Assembly (NCBI RefSeq): GCF_900104895.1
Contig: NZ_LT629742.1
Coordinates: forward strand, 310,001 to 374,000
Length of the DNA stretch: 64,000 bases
DNA from: Microterricola viridarii
Lineage (GTDB): Bacteria > Actinomycetota > Actinomycetes > Actinomycetales > Microbacteriaceae
Direction: 5' to 3'
Of this stretch, positions 26,330 through 34,920 are shown one piece after another. Each line of letters starts with the position of its first letter. Position 1 is the stretch's first letter. A program made the position numbers and the translations under genes. The notes beneath the pieces were generated by a model. It was not told the origin of the DNA and did no database searches. It worked only from the letters and a program-made list of their open reading frames with translations.

Positions 26330-26737
26330 ATGGTGGTAAGGCGCAATACGTGGCAGCGTGAGGCTGTGCGCGAGGCTCTCGCGCTGACCGACGGTTTCAT
26401 CAGCGCGCAGTCGCTGCACCAGACGCTGCACGCGACCGGCTCCCCCATCGGGCTGGCCACGGTCTACCGGGCGCTGTCCGACCTGGCCGGCGAGGGCGAG
26501 GCCGACATGCTGCAGTCCCCGGAGGGCGAGAGCATCTACCGCGCCTGCAGCAGCACCGGCCACCACCACCACCTGATCTGCCGCAAGTGCGGCCTGACGG
26601 TCGAGATCGCCGCGGATGCCGTCGAGACCTGGGCCCAGGCGATGGCGGCGGAGCACGGCTTCACCCAGCCGGCGCACGTCGTGGACGTCTTCGGCTTCTG
26701 CGCCAACTGCACGCGCGAGCTCGCCGACCGCGCCTAG
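26330..26737 (+). CDS. zur: Zinc uptake regulator, Fur family
   Basis: 135 residues. N-terminal winged helix with the recognition helix in PIGLATVYRALSDL; metal-binding dimerisation domain with HHHHLICRKCG (about residues 81-91) and CANC near the C-terminus, the two CxxC pairs of the structural zinc site. With zinc it would bind the Zur box before znuA. The ATG at 26330 follows GAGGTGGAG. Position at the end of the znu operon makes Zur more likely than Fur. Confidence 0.92.
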   Translation: MVVRRNTWQREAVREALALTDGFISAQSLHQTLHATGSPIGLATVYRALSDLAGEGEADMLQSPEGESIYRACSSTGHHHHLICRKCGLTVEIAADAVETWAQAMAAEHGFTQPAHVVDVFGFCANCTRELADRA

Positions 26738-26773
26738 CCCGCGGCTCCCCTGCAGCGGGCCACGCCGCCCGGT

Positions 26774-26935
26774 TTGCGCGACACGCCCGAGCCACGTAGA
26801 CTTTCCCCTTGGCCGGGTGAACCTAACACCCGGTTTCGCACGACTACTCCCCCACCTTCGTGAAGATGTTGGGAGGACCCGTGCCGACAAGGGATCTTGG
26901 GAGAGGCAATTCGTCTCTCGGTATTGGAGGAAACC
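26774..26935 (+). promoter_or_regulatory. Promoter and structured leader of the rpmB-rpmG-rpsN operon
   Basis: TTGCGC (26774-26779), 17 bp, TAGACT (26797-26802) is a good -35/-10 pair. The transcript leader of about 125 bases holds a 7-bp hairpin CCGGGTG/CACCCGG (26813-26833), CTTC-GT-GAAG, and GAGAG/CTCTC flanking a loop shortly before the GGAGGA ribosome site (26926). Autogenous control by a ribosomal protein is possible. No Zur box was found despite the neighbouring zur gene. A weak 6-bp hairpin at 26737-26760 may end the zur transcript. Confidence 0.65.
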
Positions 26936-27172
26936 ATGGCAGCAACCTGCCAGGTGACCGGAGCTGTTCCCGGCTTCGGACACAACATTTCGCACTCGCA
27001 CCGTCGTACGAAGCGCCGCTTCGACCCGAACGTGCAGAAGAAGACCTACTACGTGCCGTCGCTTCGCCGCAACGTCACGCTGCAGCTGTCGGCCAAGGGC
27101 ATCAAGGTCATTGACGCTCGCGGCATTGAGTCCGTCGTCAAGGACATCCTTGCTCGTGGGGAGAAGATCTAG
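26936..27172 (+). CDS. rpmB: 50S ribosomal protein L28
   Basis: 78 residues: [20 protein letters not shown], then the basic [17 protein letters not shown] segment and a C-terminal [11 protein letters not shown]. It binds 23S rRNA near the E site. Only one cysteine (Cys5) is present, so the zinc-ribbon CxxC pairs of the zinc-binding L28 form are missing; this is the zinc-independent type. GGAGGA precedes ATG 26936 by 5 bp. The rpmG start overlaps its stop by one base. Confidence 0.96.
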   Translation: MAATCQVTGAVPGFGHNISHSHRRTKRRFDPNVQKKTYYVPSLRRNVTLQLSAKGIKVIDARGIESVVKDILARGEKI

Positions 27173-27339
27173 TGGCAAAGCAGCAGGACGTTCGTCCGAT
27201 CATCAAGCTTCGTTCGACCGCAGGCACGGGTTACACCTACGTCACGCGCAAGAACCGTCGCAACAACCCCGACCGCCTCGTGCTGAAGAAGTACGACCCT
27301 GTAGTGCGCAAGCACGTCGACTTCCGTGAGGAGCGCTAA
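27172..27339 (+). CDS. rpmG: 50S ribosomal protein L33 (zinc-independent form)
   Basis: 55 residues read from GTG 27172, whose G is the last base of the rpmB stop TAG. The protein runs [55 protein letters not shown]. It has no cysteine at all, so it is the C-minus paralogue type. Size and sequence are those of a full-length L33. rpsN follows after 2 bp. Confidence 0.95.
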   Translation: MAKQQDVRPIIKLRSTAGTGYTYVTRKNRRNNPDRLVLKKYDPVVRKHVDFREER

Positions 27340-27341
27340 AA

Positions 27342-27647
27342 ATGGCTAAGAAGAGCAAGATTGCCCGCAACGAGCAGCGCAAGGTGATCGTTGAGCGCTA
27401 CGCCGCTAAGCGTCTCGAGCTGAAAAAGGCCCTCGTCGACCCGAACGGCACCGACGAGTCCCGCGAGGCCGCACGCGTCGGCCTGCAGAAGCTCCCCCGC
27501 AACGCATCGCCGATCCGTGTTCGCTCGCGCGACGCGATCGACGGCCGCCCCCGCGGTGTCCTCACCAAGTTCGGTGTCAGCCGTGTTCGCTTCCGCGACA
27601 TGGCCCACCGCGGTGAGCTCCCGGGCATCACCAAGTCCAGCTGGTAA
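27342..27647 (+). CDS. rpsN: 30S ribosomal protein S14, long zinc-independent form
   Basis: 101 residues, the long S14 type without cysteines (the short zinc-binding form is about 61 residues with two CxxC pairs). [49 protein letters not shown] is the conserved C-terminal half. It assembles late into the small-subunit head. The cluster L28-L33-S14 next to znu/zur is the zinc-sparing arrangement known from other actinobacteria, where such paralogues replace zinc-binding versions. A strong terminator follows. Confidence 0.96.
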   Translation: MAKKSKIARNEQRKVIVERYAAKRLELKKALVDPNGTDESREAARVGLQKLPRNASPIRVRSRDAIDGRPRGVLTKFGVSRVRFRDMAHRGELPGITKSSW

Positions 27648-27673
27648 GTACCAGTCGGGCCGGTAACGGTTTG

Positions 27674-27711
27674 AGAAGGGCGTCGACTTCGGTCGGCGCC
27701 CTTCTTCTTTT
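27674..27711 (+). terminator. Rho-independent terminator after rpsN
   Basis: AGAAGGGCGTCGAC (27674-27687), TTCG loop, GTCGGCGCCCTTCT (27692-27705), one G-T pair, then TCTTTT. This is the most canonical intrinsic terminator in the window. Confidence 0.93.
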
Positions 27712-27958
27712 GTGCCCGCACTCTCTGGCCGCGCTCTCGCCCGAAAACTGCGGCCGGATGCCGCAAAATGCCCTTTTCGCTCCGCCGAGGGCGAACACGC
27801 CGTAAATATGTGCCAAAAGGCGTCGAAATCCGCGTGAATCCGCGGATCTCTGTTACGTTCAAAGCGGTCAACCGACCACGGGGAGCGGCTTTTCGAGCCG
27901 TACGCCCCCAGATTCGATTAGCTGTTTCTGACAGATAACGGTCCGAGGAGGACACTCA

Positions 27959-28249
27959 ATGGCTGACAAGTCGCTTAACAAGACCGAGCTCGTCGCGAAG
28001 ATCGCCGCTTCGACCAACCAGAGCCAGGCAACTGTCGACGCCGTTCTCGGCGGCCTGTTCGACGAGCTCGCCTCGGCCGTCAGCGCCGGCGTCAAGGTTT
28101 CGATCCCGGGCTGGCTCGCCGTCGAGCGCACCCACCGTGCAGCTCGCACCGGCCGCAACCCGCAGACCGGCGCCACCATCGAGATCGCCGCTGGCTACTC
28201 CGTCAAGGTCAGCGCCGGCAGCAAGCTGAAGGCTGCAGCCAAGGCGTAA
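27959..28249 (+). CDS. hup: HU-family histone-like DNA-binding protein
   Basis: 96 residues: N-terminal helices (NKTELVAKIAASTNQSQATVDAVLGGLFDELASAV), KVSIPGWLAVERTHRAARTGRNPQTG forms the beta-arms that bend DNA, and IEIAAGYSVKVSAGSKLKAA the end of the domain. There is a short Ala/Lys tail only, not the long Lys-rich tail of mycobacterial HU. Gene upstream region is AT-richer and includes a GAGGAGG ribosome site (27943 onward). It has its own terminator and is monocistronic. Confidence 0.95.
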   Translation: MADKSLNKTELVAKIAASTNQSQATVDAVLGGLFDELASAVSAGVKVSIPGWLAVERTHRAARTGRNPQTGATIEIAAGYSVKVSAGSKLKAAAKA

Positions 28250-28268
28250 GTCTCGACTCAACGCGTTC

Positions 28269-28302
28269 GCAGGGGATCTCGCCAGATGGCGGGATCCCCT
28301 GC
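28269..28302 (+). terminator. Terminator hairpin after the HU gene
   Basis: GCAGGGGATCTCGCCA (28269-28284) pairs with TGGCGGGATCCCCTGC (28287-28302), 16 bp with one G-T pair. No T run follows (GCCGTTAA). Confidence 0.8.
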
Positions 28303-28342
28303 GCCGTTAAAGCCCTCAGTCTGCAGAGCGTAGGCTGGTGGG

Positions 28343-30361
28343 GTGCTTCGCCTGACCCGTGTTCTCGGCCCAGCCGTGCTTCTGATGCTCGCGCTCGCGG
28401 CCCTCGTCGCCGGCCTCACCTTTGGCGGCGGCGCCGCCCCCCAACTGCTGCAGGATCCGGGCGCCGTCGTGCGCTGGGGCCTGCCCATCAGCAAGCTGCT
28501 GGTGAACCTCGGCGCGGCCGGCATGATCGGTGCGCTGGTGCTCGCCTGCTACGCCTTCAGCCCGAAGAAGCCCGAGTTCAACGCCGCCCTTGATGTGGCC
28601 GCGGCATCCGCGGCCCTGTTCACCGTGGCGTCGGCCGTCACCGGCTTCTTCACCTACCTCTCGGTGACCGGCGCGAGCTTCTCCCCCGACAGCCAGTTCG
28701 GCGCCTCACTCAGCCAGTTCCTGACCCAGATCGAGCTCGGACAGTCCTGGCTGATCACGACGCTCGTCGGCGCCGCCGTCACCGTGCTCTGCTTCGCCGT
28801 GCGCAACCACACGCTGCTCGTCTTCGTCACCGTGCTGGCCGTCGCCGGACTCGTGCCGATGGCCCAGCAGGGGCACGCGGCGGGCGCCTCCGGCCACAAT
28901 GCCGCCGTCACCGGCCTGGGGCTGCACCTCGTCTCGGCTGCTGTCTGGCTCGGCGGGCTCATCACCATCGTGCTGCTGCGCAAGCAGCTGGACGGGCGCC
29001 GGCTGATCACCGTGCTGGCGCGCTACTCGACGATCGCGCTGCTCTGCTTCATCGTGTTGGCGATCTCCGGCGTCGTCAGCGCCTGGCTGCGCCTGGGCGA
29101 CGTCGAGGCGCTGCTGACCGGCTATGGCGTGCTCGTGCTCGTCAAGGTCGCGGCCCTGCTGATCCTCGGCGTGTTCGGCGTCGTGCAGCGACAGTTCTTC
29201 ATCGGGCGGATGCAGCGCGCCGCCGACTCGGTCGCGGCGGGCTCAGCGGCCGCCGTTGCCGCGGCATCCGCCGGCGCACGCTGGTTCTGGGCCTTCGTCA
29301 TCGCCGAGCTCGCCTTCATGGGCGTCGCCTCCGGCGTCGCCGTGGCCCTGGGCAGCACCGCCCCGCCCGTCTCCGAGGCCCTCGCCAGCACCCGCTCGGC
29401 GGCCGAGCTGCTCACCGGCGAGCCGCTGCCGCCCGAGCTCACCTTCGCCCGCTACTTCACCGAGTGGAACGTCGACCTGATCTGGCTGCTGGCCTGCGTC
29501 TTCGGCATCTTCTTCTACCTGGCCGGCGTCTGGCGCCTGCGCGAGCGCGGCGACAAGTGGCCGATCTACCGCACCGTGCTCTGGATCTCCGGCCTGGTGG
29601 CGCTGTTCTACGTCACCAGCGGCGGCGTCGCCGTGTACGGCAAGTACCTCTTCAGCACGCACATGCTGGCACACATGGCGCTGACCATGGCGATCCCGGT
29701 CTTGCTGGTGCCCGGTGCGCCGGTGACGCTCGCCATGCGCGCCATCCGCCCGCGCAAGGACGGCAGCCGGGGCCCGCGCGAGTGGATCCTGCTCGCCGTG
29801 CACTCCAAGTTCGCCATGGTCATCGCCAACCCGATCGTGGCCGCCGTGCTGTTCGTCAGCTCGCTCTGGGTGTTCTACTTCAGCCCGCTGTTCAGCTGGG
29901 CCACGAGCGACCACATCGGCCACCAGTGGATGACGGTGCACTTCCTCATCACGGGCTACCTGTTCGTGCAGTCGCTGATCGGCATCGACCCGGTGCCGTA
30001 CCGCCTCCCCTACCCGTTCCGCCTGCTGCTGCTGCTCGGCACGATGGCGTTCCACGCCTTCTTCGGCCTGGCGATCATGACGGGCACGGGCCTGCTGCTG
30101 GCCGACTGGTACGGCGCGATGGGCCGCGACTGGGGTCTCAGCGCCATCGCCGACCAACAGATGGGCGGCGGCATCGCCTGGAGCGTCGGCGAGATCCCGA
30201 CGCTGGCGCTGGCGATCGCCGTGGCGATCCAGTGGAGCCGCTCGGATGCCAAGGAGACCAAGCGCAGCGATCGCAACGCGGAGCGCACGAACGACGCCGA
30301 GCTGAACGCGTACAACGAGAACCTCGCCCGGATCGCCCAGCGCGACGACGCCAGGCGCTAG
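28343..30361 (+). CDS. Fusion of CopD-like copper-transport domain and CtaG cytochrome oxidase assembly domain
   Basis: 672 residues, almost entirely membrane helices. The N-terminal half (to about 340) resembles CopD/YcnJ copper-resistance membrane domains, with GHAAGASGHNAAVTGLGLHLVSAAVWLGGLI holding conserved His residues. The C-terminal half is a CtaG-type caa3 oxidase assembly domain: ARYFTEWNVDLIWLLACVFGIFFY, HMLAHMALTMAIPVLLVPGAPVTLAMRA, HIGHQWMTVHFLITGYLF and HAFFGLAIMTGTGLLLADW. Histidines in these loops could pass copper to cytochrome oxidase. The GTG start is six bases after TAGGCT (28331-28336), suggesting a leaderless mRNA. The fusion is known in actinobacteria. The tail is charged and cytoplasmic. 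Confidence 0.9.
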   Translation: MLRLTRVLGPAVLLMLALAALVAGLTFGGGAAPQLLQDPGAVVRWGLPISKLLVNLGAAGMIGALVLACYAFSPKKPEFNAALDVAAASAALFTVASAVTGFFTYLSVTGASFSPDSQFGASLSQFLTQIELGQSWLITTLVGAAVTVLCFAVRNHTLLVFVTVLAVAGLVPMAQQGHAAGASGHNAAVTGLGLHLVSAAVWLGGLITIVLLRKQLDGRRLITVLARYSTIALLCFIVLAISGVVSAWLRLGDVEALLTGYGVLVLVKVAALLILGVFGVVQRQFFIGRMQRAADSVAAGSAAAVAAASAGARWFWAFVIAELAFMGVASGVAVALGSTAPPVSEALASTRSAAELLTGEPLPPELTFARYFTEWNVDLIWLLACVFGIFFYLAGVWRLRERGDKWPIYRTVLWISGLVALFYVTSGGVAVYGKYLFSTHMLAHMALTMAIPVLLVPGAPVTLAMRAIRPRKDGSRGPREWILLAVHSKFAMVIANPIVAAVLFVSSLWVFYFSPLFSWATSDHIGHQWMTVHFLITGYLFVQSLIGIDPVPYRLPYPFRLLLLLGTMAFHAFFGLAIMTGTGLLLADWYGAMGRDWGLSAIADQQMGGGIAWSVGEIPTLALAIAVAIQWSRSDAKETKRSDRNAERTNDAELNAYNENLARIAQRDDARR

Positions 30362-30732
30362 GCGGGTCGACCCAGCGGTCCCCCCTCCCCCGGTTCCACG
30401 GCTTTGGCCGTATTGAATCGTTCCAAAGTGCAGGAATCGTCCAGTTTTGGCGCCGCCCTCCGCAAAAACTGCACTCTCGGGGCGTTGGCTTCGGTCGCTG
30501 GCGCTCCCTCGAGCCAACGGGAGGCGGCAGCGCCCGCTTGACGCGGCCGCGCCGCGCCCACGTCGGCTGGAGGGCGCCGCGCCGCGACGAAGGAGCAGCG
30601 CAGCGCCCGAAGCCCGGGAGCCAACGGGAGACGGCAGCACCCAAAGCCCGGGAGCCACGGGGGAGTGGCCGGGGTGCGGGCCAGGCGCTGAGGCCGGCAG
30701 AGCGGCGCCCCAGTGCCCCCGTGGTGCCGCGA
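30362..30732. other. 371-bp repeat-rich intergenic region
   Basis: No gene was recognised. A hairpin CAGTTTTGGCG/CGCAAAAACTG (30442-30471, one mismatch) may end the copD-ctaG transcript. GCGCTCCCTCGAGCCA (30501-30516) is identical to 22854-22869. GAGCCAACGGGAGGCGGCAG (30511-30530) recurs with one change at 30618-30637. Two imperfect 34-bp tandem units fill 30601-30668. The region looks like accumulated small repeats rather than coding DNA. Confidence 0.7.
30601..30668. repeat. Two imperfect 34-bp tandem repeat units
   Basis: Unit 1 is 30601-30634 and unit 2 is 30635-30668. Both begin CAGC-CCC and share AGCCCGGGAGCCA followed by a G-rich run. A third related segment is at 30511-30530. Confidence 0.75.
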
Positions 30733-31995
30733 CTAGTGCAGCTTGATGTCGAGGCTGCCGCTGGGTGTGATCGTCACGGAGAGCGCCATGGAGAAGGGCT
30801 CGTCCTGGTCGAGCATCTCCACGTCGCCGTCGAAGAGCGACTGCACCTCGACCTGCACGTGGGCGACGGCGGGGGTCTGCGGCATCTCGAAGGCGCTCTC
30901 GCCCGGCGTGAGCGTCACGGCCGGGTACTCGATGATGCTCCACGTGGGCCCGCTGATGACGCGGTCATCGATGTTCACACCGAACGGGCAGCCGGTCGGC
31001 TGCAGCACCGTCTGCGTGGCGCAGGACTCGTCGAGCCACTTGTTGAGCTCCTCCTGCACGTCGTTCACGAAGTCGGCCGTTGGCTGCACGTCGACGGTCG
31101 CCTCGGTCACGTCGCTCGTGGTGACGGGCAGGGTGATGGGGGCGGCCGCGAGCAGCCGGGAGTCCTTGCCGAGCTCGTAGGTGGAGGGGGAGAAGGCCAG
31201 GTAAGAGGCTGAGTTTGAGAACGTGGGCTCCGCATCGGCGTCGTGGTGCGCGCGGGTGTCGAGGGTGAGCCCGTTGATCGAGAACTCGGCGTCGTGCAGC
31301 ACGGTCACGGTCAGCACGGCGAGGGGGCTGGAGGCGAAGCGCCAGTCGTTGAACACGCCGAAGTTGGTTCCGGTGCGCTCGACCTCGAAGACGCTCTGTG
31401 CCTTCTGGCCGGCCAGCGTGTATTCGACGCTCACGCGGTGCACGCCGTTCTTGCCCCGCTCGTCGCCGATCACCCGGACGTCCTGGGGTGCGCGCAGCAC
31501 GGTGTCGCGCAGCAGCGTGCGGGGGAGCGTGGTCGGCAGGCCGGCGGCGGCGAGCTCGGTGGCCTGCGGTTCGACGCCGGGGAAGCTCAGCGCCGCCTCG
31601 GCATCGCCGGCGGCCAGCGCGCCGAGGTATTGCTGCACGAAGCCGGACGGGCTGTACAACTGCTGGTTGAGGGCGCCGACGCCGGCCGTTGCGGCCAGCA
31701 GCAGGAGGCCGAGCAGCCCGGCCCAGAGGGCGCCGATGCGCAGCAATGTTCCGGGGGTGGCCGGCTTCCGCTGCGGCGGAGGAGCCCACATGACCGTCGC
31801 GCCGGTGTCGGTGTCGATCGTCACCCCGTGGGTGAGTGGCGCGCCGGCGGCGTGTGCGCCCGGGCGGCCGATGCCGAGATCGCGGTCGGGGATCACCTGA
31901 ACCGGGACGGTGATGCCGAAGGGGCTGGTGGCGGGCAGGCTCGTCGGAGCGGCGGACGGCTCGCGCCCGCTCTCGTCCCCCTGCCCCGTGCTCAC
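30733..31995 (-). CDS. Membrane-anchored protein with large extracytoplasmic domain, unknown function
   Basis: 420 residues. A Pro/Ser-rich cytoplasmic N-terminus (1-82), one membrane helix (about 86-109, IGALWAGLLGLLLLAATAGVGAL), then about 310 residues outside the cell. VQQYLGALAAGDAEAALSFPGVEP resembles the short helical segment that begins many lumazine/NTF2-like or TcaA-type extracellular repeats. Two cysteines (CATQTVLQPTGC) could form a disulfide. No catalytic motif was recognised. GTG 31995. The 3' end faces the repeat-rich intergenic region. Confidence 0.75.
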   Translation of the reverse strand: MSTGQGDESGREPSAAPTSLPATSPFGITVPVQVIPDRDLGIGRPGAHAAGAPLTHGVTIDTDTGATVMWAPPPQRKPATPGTLLRIGALWAGLLGLLLLAATAGVGALNQQLYSPSGFVQQYLGALAAGDAEAALSFPGVEPQATELAAAGLPTTLPRTLLRDTVLRAPQDVRVIGDERGKNGVHRVSVEYTLAGQKAQSVFEVERTGTNFGVFNDWRFASSPLAVLTVTVLHDAEFSINGLTLDTRAHHDADAEPTFSNSASYLAFSPSTYELGKDSRLLAAAPITLPVTTSDVTEATVDVQPTADFVNDVQEELNKWLDESCATQTVLQPTGCPFGVNIDDRVISGPTWSIIEYPAVTLTPGESAFEMPQTPAVAHVQVEVQSLFDGDVEMLDQDEPFSMALSVTITPSGSLDIKLH

Positions 31996-32128
31996 ACGCC
32001 CAGTCTATTGAGCCTGCGGCTGTGCGGAGACTGTGCAGCACCGAGGCGGGAAGCCAGTGAATCTCAGGGTGGAGCGGATACAGTTGAATGCTGCATCCGC
32101 AGCCAGAATTTCGTCAGGAAGGCGCACC

Positions 32129-33436
32129 GTGTCGCTTGCGTTGTCGCCAGAACAAGCCGCCATCTTCGAGGCGATCGAAGGCACGCGCGACAACGTCTTC
32201 GTCACCGGCCGGGCCGGAACGGGAAAGTCGACGCTGCTGAACCACGTCAACTGGAACACCGAGAAGCAGATCGCGATCGCCGCGCCGACCGGGGTTGCAG
32301 CGCTGAACGTCGGCGGCCAGACGATCCACTCGCTGTTCCGGCTGCCGATCGGCATCATTGCCGACCACGAGATCGACCAGAACGACCAGACCAAGAAGCT
32401 CCTCAACAGCATCGACACCCTCGTCATCGACGAAGTCAGCATGGTCAGCGCCGATCTGATGGATGCCATCGACCGCAGCCTCCGGCAGGCGCGGGTGAAG
32501 CCGTTCACCCCGTTCGGCGGGGTGCAGCTCGTGCTCTTCGGCGACCCGCACCAGCTCTCCCCGGTGCCGGGCGACCCGGAGGAGCGGGCCTACTACGCCG
32601 ACCACTACCGCTCGATGTGGTTCTTCGACGCGAAGGTGTGGCAGGAGGCTGGGCTGCGCATCTTCGAGCTCACCGAGATCCACCGGCAGAGCGACAGCGC
32701 CTTCAAGGGCATGCTGAACGCCGTGCGCCACGGCCGGGTCACCGCCGAGATCGCGGGCGCCCTGAACGGGATGGGTGCCAGGCGCCCGCTGCCGGAGGAG
32801 GGGGCCATCACGCTGGCCACCCGCAACGACGCCGTCAACCGCATCAACGCCAGCGCGCTGGCCAAGCTGCCCGGCAAGTCCCGGATGGCGGAGGCCGACA
32901 TCATGGGCGACTTCGGTGGCCGGGCGTACCCGGCCGACGCGAAGCTGGAGCTCAAGCTCGGCGCTCAGGTGATGTTCCTCCGCAACGACAGCGCCATCGA
33001 CGGCGGCCCGCGCTGGGTGAACGGAACGATCGGCACCGTCGTCGAGCTCAGCGACACCGTGGTGGTCGACATCGACGGCGAGCAGCACGAGGTGGAGCCG
33101 GCCAGCTGGGAGAAGTTCAAGTACAGCTACAACCCGGTCACCAAGAAGCTGGTGAAGGACGTCGTGGCCGAGTTCTCGCAGTTCCCACTGCGCCTGGCCT
33201 GGGCGGTCACCATCCACAAGTCCCAGGGCGCCAGCTACGACAAGGCGATCGTCGACCTCGGCGCCCGGGTGTTCAGTCCCGGTCAGACGTACGTCGCGCT
33301 CAGCCGGCTGACCAGCCTCGAGGGCCTCTACCTGACCCGGCCGCTTCGGCCGAGCGACATCATCGTCGACGAGAACGTGCGCCGGTTCATGTCGGAGGCC
33401 GAGCGCGAGCGCCCGGTCACCGCCCGCGGGCGGTAG
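32129..33436 (+). CDS. PIF1-like superfamily 1B DNA helicase
   Basis: 435 residues. Walker A GRAGTGKST at about residues 22-30, IAAPTGVAALNVGGQTIHSLF (motif Ia), LVIDEVSMVSADLMDAID (Walker B, motif II), LVLFGDPHQLSPV (motif III), and the C-terminal WAVTIHKSQGASYDKAIVDLG with YVALSRLTSLEGLYL (motifs V and VI). These are the PIF1/RecD-like helicase motifs of 5'-to-3' helicases. The GTG at 32129 is preceded by AGGAAGG; a longer frame to 32033 has no such site. The protein is a compact core without extra domains. Its role is likely in DNA repair or replication of difficult sequences. Confidence 0.9.
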   Translation: MSLALSPEQAAIFEAIEGTRDNVFVTGRAGTGKSTLLNHVNWNTEKQIAIAAPTGVAALNVGGQTIHSLFRLPIGIIADHEIDQNDQTKKLLNSIDTLVIDEVSMVSADLMDAIDRSLRQARVKPFTPFGGVQLVLFGDPHQLSPVPGDPEERAYYADHYRSMWFFDAKVWQEAGLRIFELTEIHRQSDSAFKGMLNAVRHGRVTAEIAGALNGMGARRPLPEEGAITLATRNDAVNRINASALAKLPGKSRMAEADIMGDFGGRAYPADAKLELKLGAQVMFLRNDSAIDGGPRWVNGTIGTVVELSDTVVVDIDGEQHEVEPASWEKFKYSYNPVTKKLVKDVVAEFSQFPLRLAWAVTIHKSQGASYDKAIVDLGARVFSPGQTYVALSRLTSLEGLYLTRPLRPSDIIVDENVRRFMSEAERERPVTARGR

Positions 33437-33542
33437 GAGGCCGCCGCCGGCGCCGATATCGGTGCTCCCGATAACGGAGCCATCACTTTCTGCGGGCGTC
33501 GGTGGCCCCAGAGGTTAGACTCCCCTGTTAGGGGGTAATTTT

Positions 33543-34877
33543 TTGCGTAACGATGGGGATCGATTGAACGCACAGTGGGAAAGACGTCGGCTTGGCCGCG
33601 TGTTGGCGGCCGGAACGGTCGTGGTGCTTGCGCTGGGCTTGGCGGGGTGCTCTGGAGAAGTCGGCGCGGTGCCGTCGAAGCTTCCGGCGCAGCACGGGGG
33701 TTCGCTGCCCGCAGCCGTGAGCGAGCAGCTCGATGCCGCGCTCGCCCAGGCGATGCAGTGGTCGGCGGCATCCGGTGCCGTCGCCGGTGTGTGGGCTCCG
33801 TGGGCCGGCGAGTGGACGAGTGCGCAGGGCGTGACGATGGCAGACGGCAAGGTGCCCGTCTCCACCGACATGCACTTCCGCAGCGCTGCCAGCGAGCGCT
33901 CGATGGCCTGCACGGTGATGCTGCGCCTGGCGGATGCCGGCCAGCTCGAGGTCAGCGACCTCGTCGCCGACCTCTTGCCAGGACTGCCCGGCATCGACGG
34001 CATCACCCTCGGCCAGCTCTGCCAGGGCACGGCGGGTCTCGCCGACTACACGACGCAGTTCGGCAGCATCTTCGTGAACAACCCGAAGCGCAACTGGTCG
34101 GACATGGAGCTCGTCTCGGCCGGCCTCGCGTCGACCGCGACGGCGCCGGGCGCCATCTGGCAGGACTCGGCGACGGCGACTGCCTTGCTCGGCATGGCGC
34201 TGTCCGCGCACACCGGCATGGGCTGGGCGGAGCTGTACCAGCAGTACGTGTTCGGCCCGCTCGGGCTCGCCCAGACGAGCCTGCCAGACAACGGCAGGCT
34301 CGACATCCGCGCCCCCTCGCCGCACGGCTACGCGGCCGCGGTGAATCCGGACGGCACCCGCGACTGCTCCGTTGTGCTCGACGAGACGCGGCTCTCGCCC
34401 TCGCAGGGCGGGGCGGCCGGCGGCGTCGTCTCGAATCTGGAAGACCTGAAGACCTGGTCGCAGGCGCTCGCGGACGGCCGGCTGTTGAGCGGCCGGTCGA
34501 CGAAGGCCCAGCTGGCCACGATCCCGCTCGGCGGCGACGCGCCCTCCTGGCAGGGCTACGGCCTCGGCGTGCAGAAGATCGGCCCCCTGCTCGGGCAGGA
34601 CGGCGAGGTGCCCGGGTTCCTGACCGCGGCGTACAGCGACCCGAGCACGGGTCTCACCGTGGTCGTCATGCTCAACAACTCCACCGCGGGCAAGGGATTC
34701 GCCCAGCAGCTCGCGATGCAGCTGGCGTCGATCGGGTCGAAGGCGCCGGCCCCCGGCAACGCCAGCACGCCGCTGATCGAGCTGCCCTGGTCGGTCGAAC
34801 AGACTGCCGCCGCGCTGCAGTCCGGCGCTGTCTGCCAGGCGCCAGCCGAAGCGCCGGCGGAGGCCCCCGCCGAGTAG
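33543..34877 (+). CDS. Beta-lactamase/serine-hydrolase-fold lipoprotein lacking the catalytic motifs
   Basis: 444 residues from TTG 33543 (GGGGGT before it; TAGACT at 33516). Lipobox LGLAGC puts the lipid-modified Cys at about residue 36. The rest aligns with class C beta-lactamase/D-alanyl carboxypeptidase-like hydrolases (TLGQLCQGTAGLADYT, PLGLAQTSLPD, GGVVSNLEDLKTWSQALADGRLL, YGLGVQK, EVPGFLTAAYSDPSTGLTVVVMLNN). However, the S-x-x-K motif reads A-S-E-R (residues 116-119), the Y-x-N position reads D-S-A (208-210), and H-x-G reads Q-D-G (352-354). It is probably a binding or sensing protein, not an enzyme. The tail is a short PAEA repeat. TTG at 33564 is an alternative start. Confidence 0.88.
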   Translation: MRNDGDRLNAQWERRRLGRVLAAGTVVVLALGLAGCSGEVGAVPSKLPAQHGGSLPAAVSEQLDAALAQAMQWSAASGAVAGVWAPWAGEWTSAQGVTMADGKVPVSTDMHFRSAASERSMACTVMLRLADAGQLEVSDLVADLLPGLPGIDGITLGQLCQGTAGLADYTTQFGSIFVNNPKRNWSDMELVSAGLASTATAPGAIWQDSATATALLGMALSAHTGMGWAELYQQYVFGPLGLAQTSLPDNGRLDIRAPSPHGYAAAVNPDGTRDCSVVLDETRLSPSQGGAAGGVVSNLEDLKTWSQALADGRLLSGRSTKAQLATIPLGGDAPSWQGYGLGVQKIGPLLGQDGEVPGFLTAAYSDPSTGLTVVVMLNNSTAGKGFAQQLAMQLASIGSKAPAPGNASTPLIELPWSVEQTAAALQSGAVCQAPAEAPAEAPAE

Positions 34878-34920
34878 GCCGCCGCGTCGGCGCCCGGCAG
34901 TCGGCTGCCGCCAGAACGAG

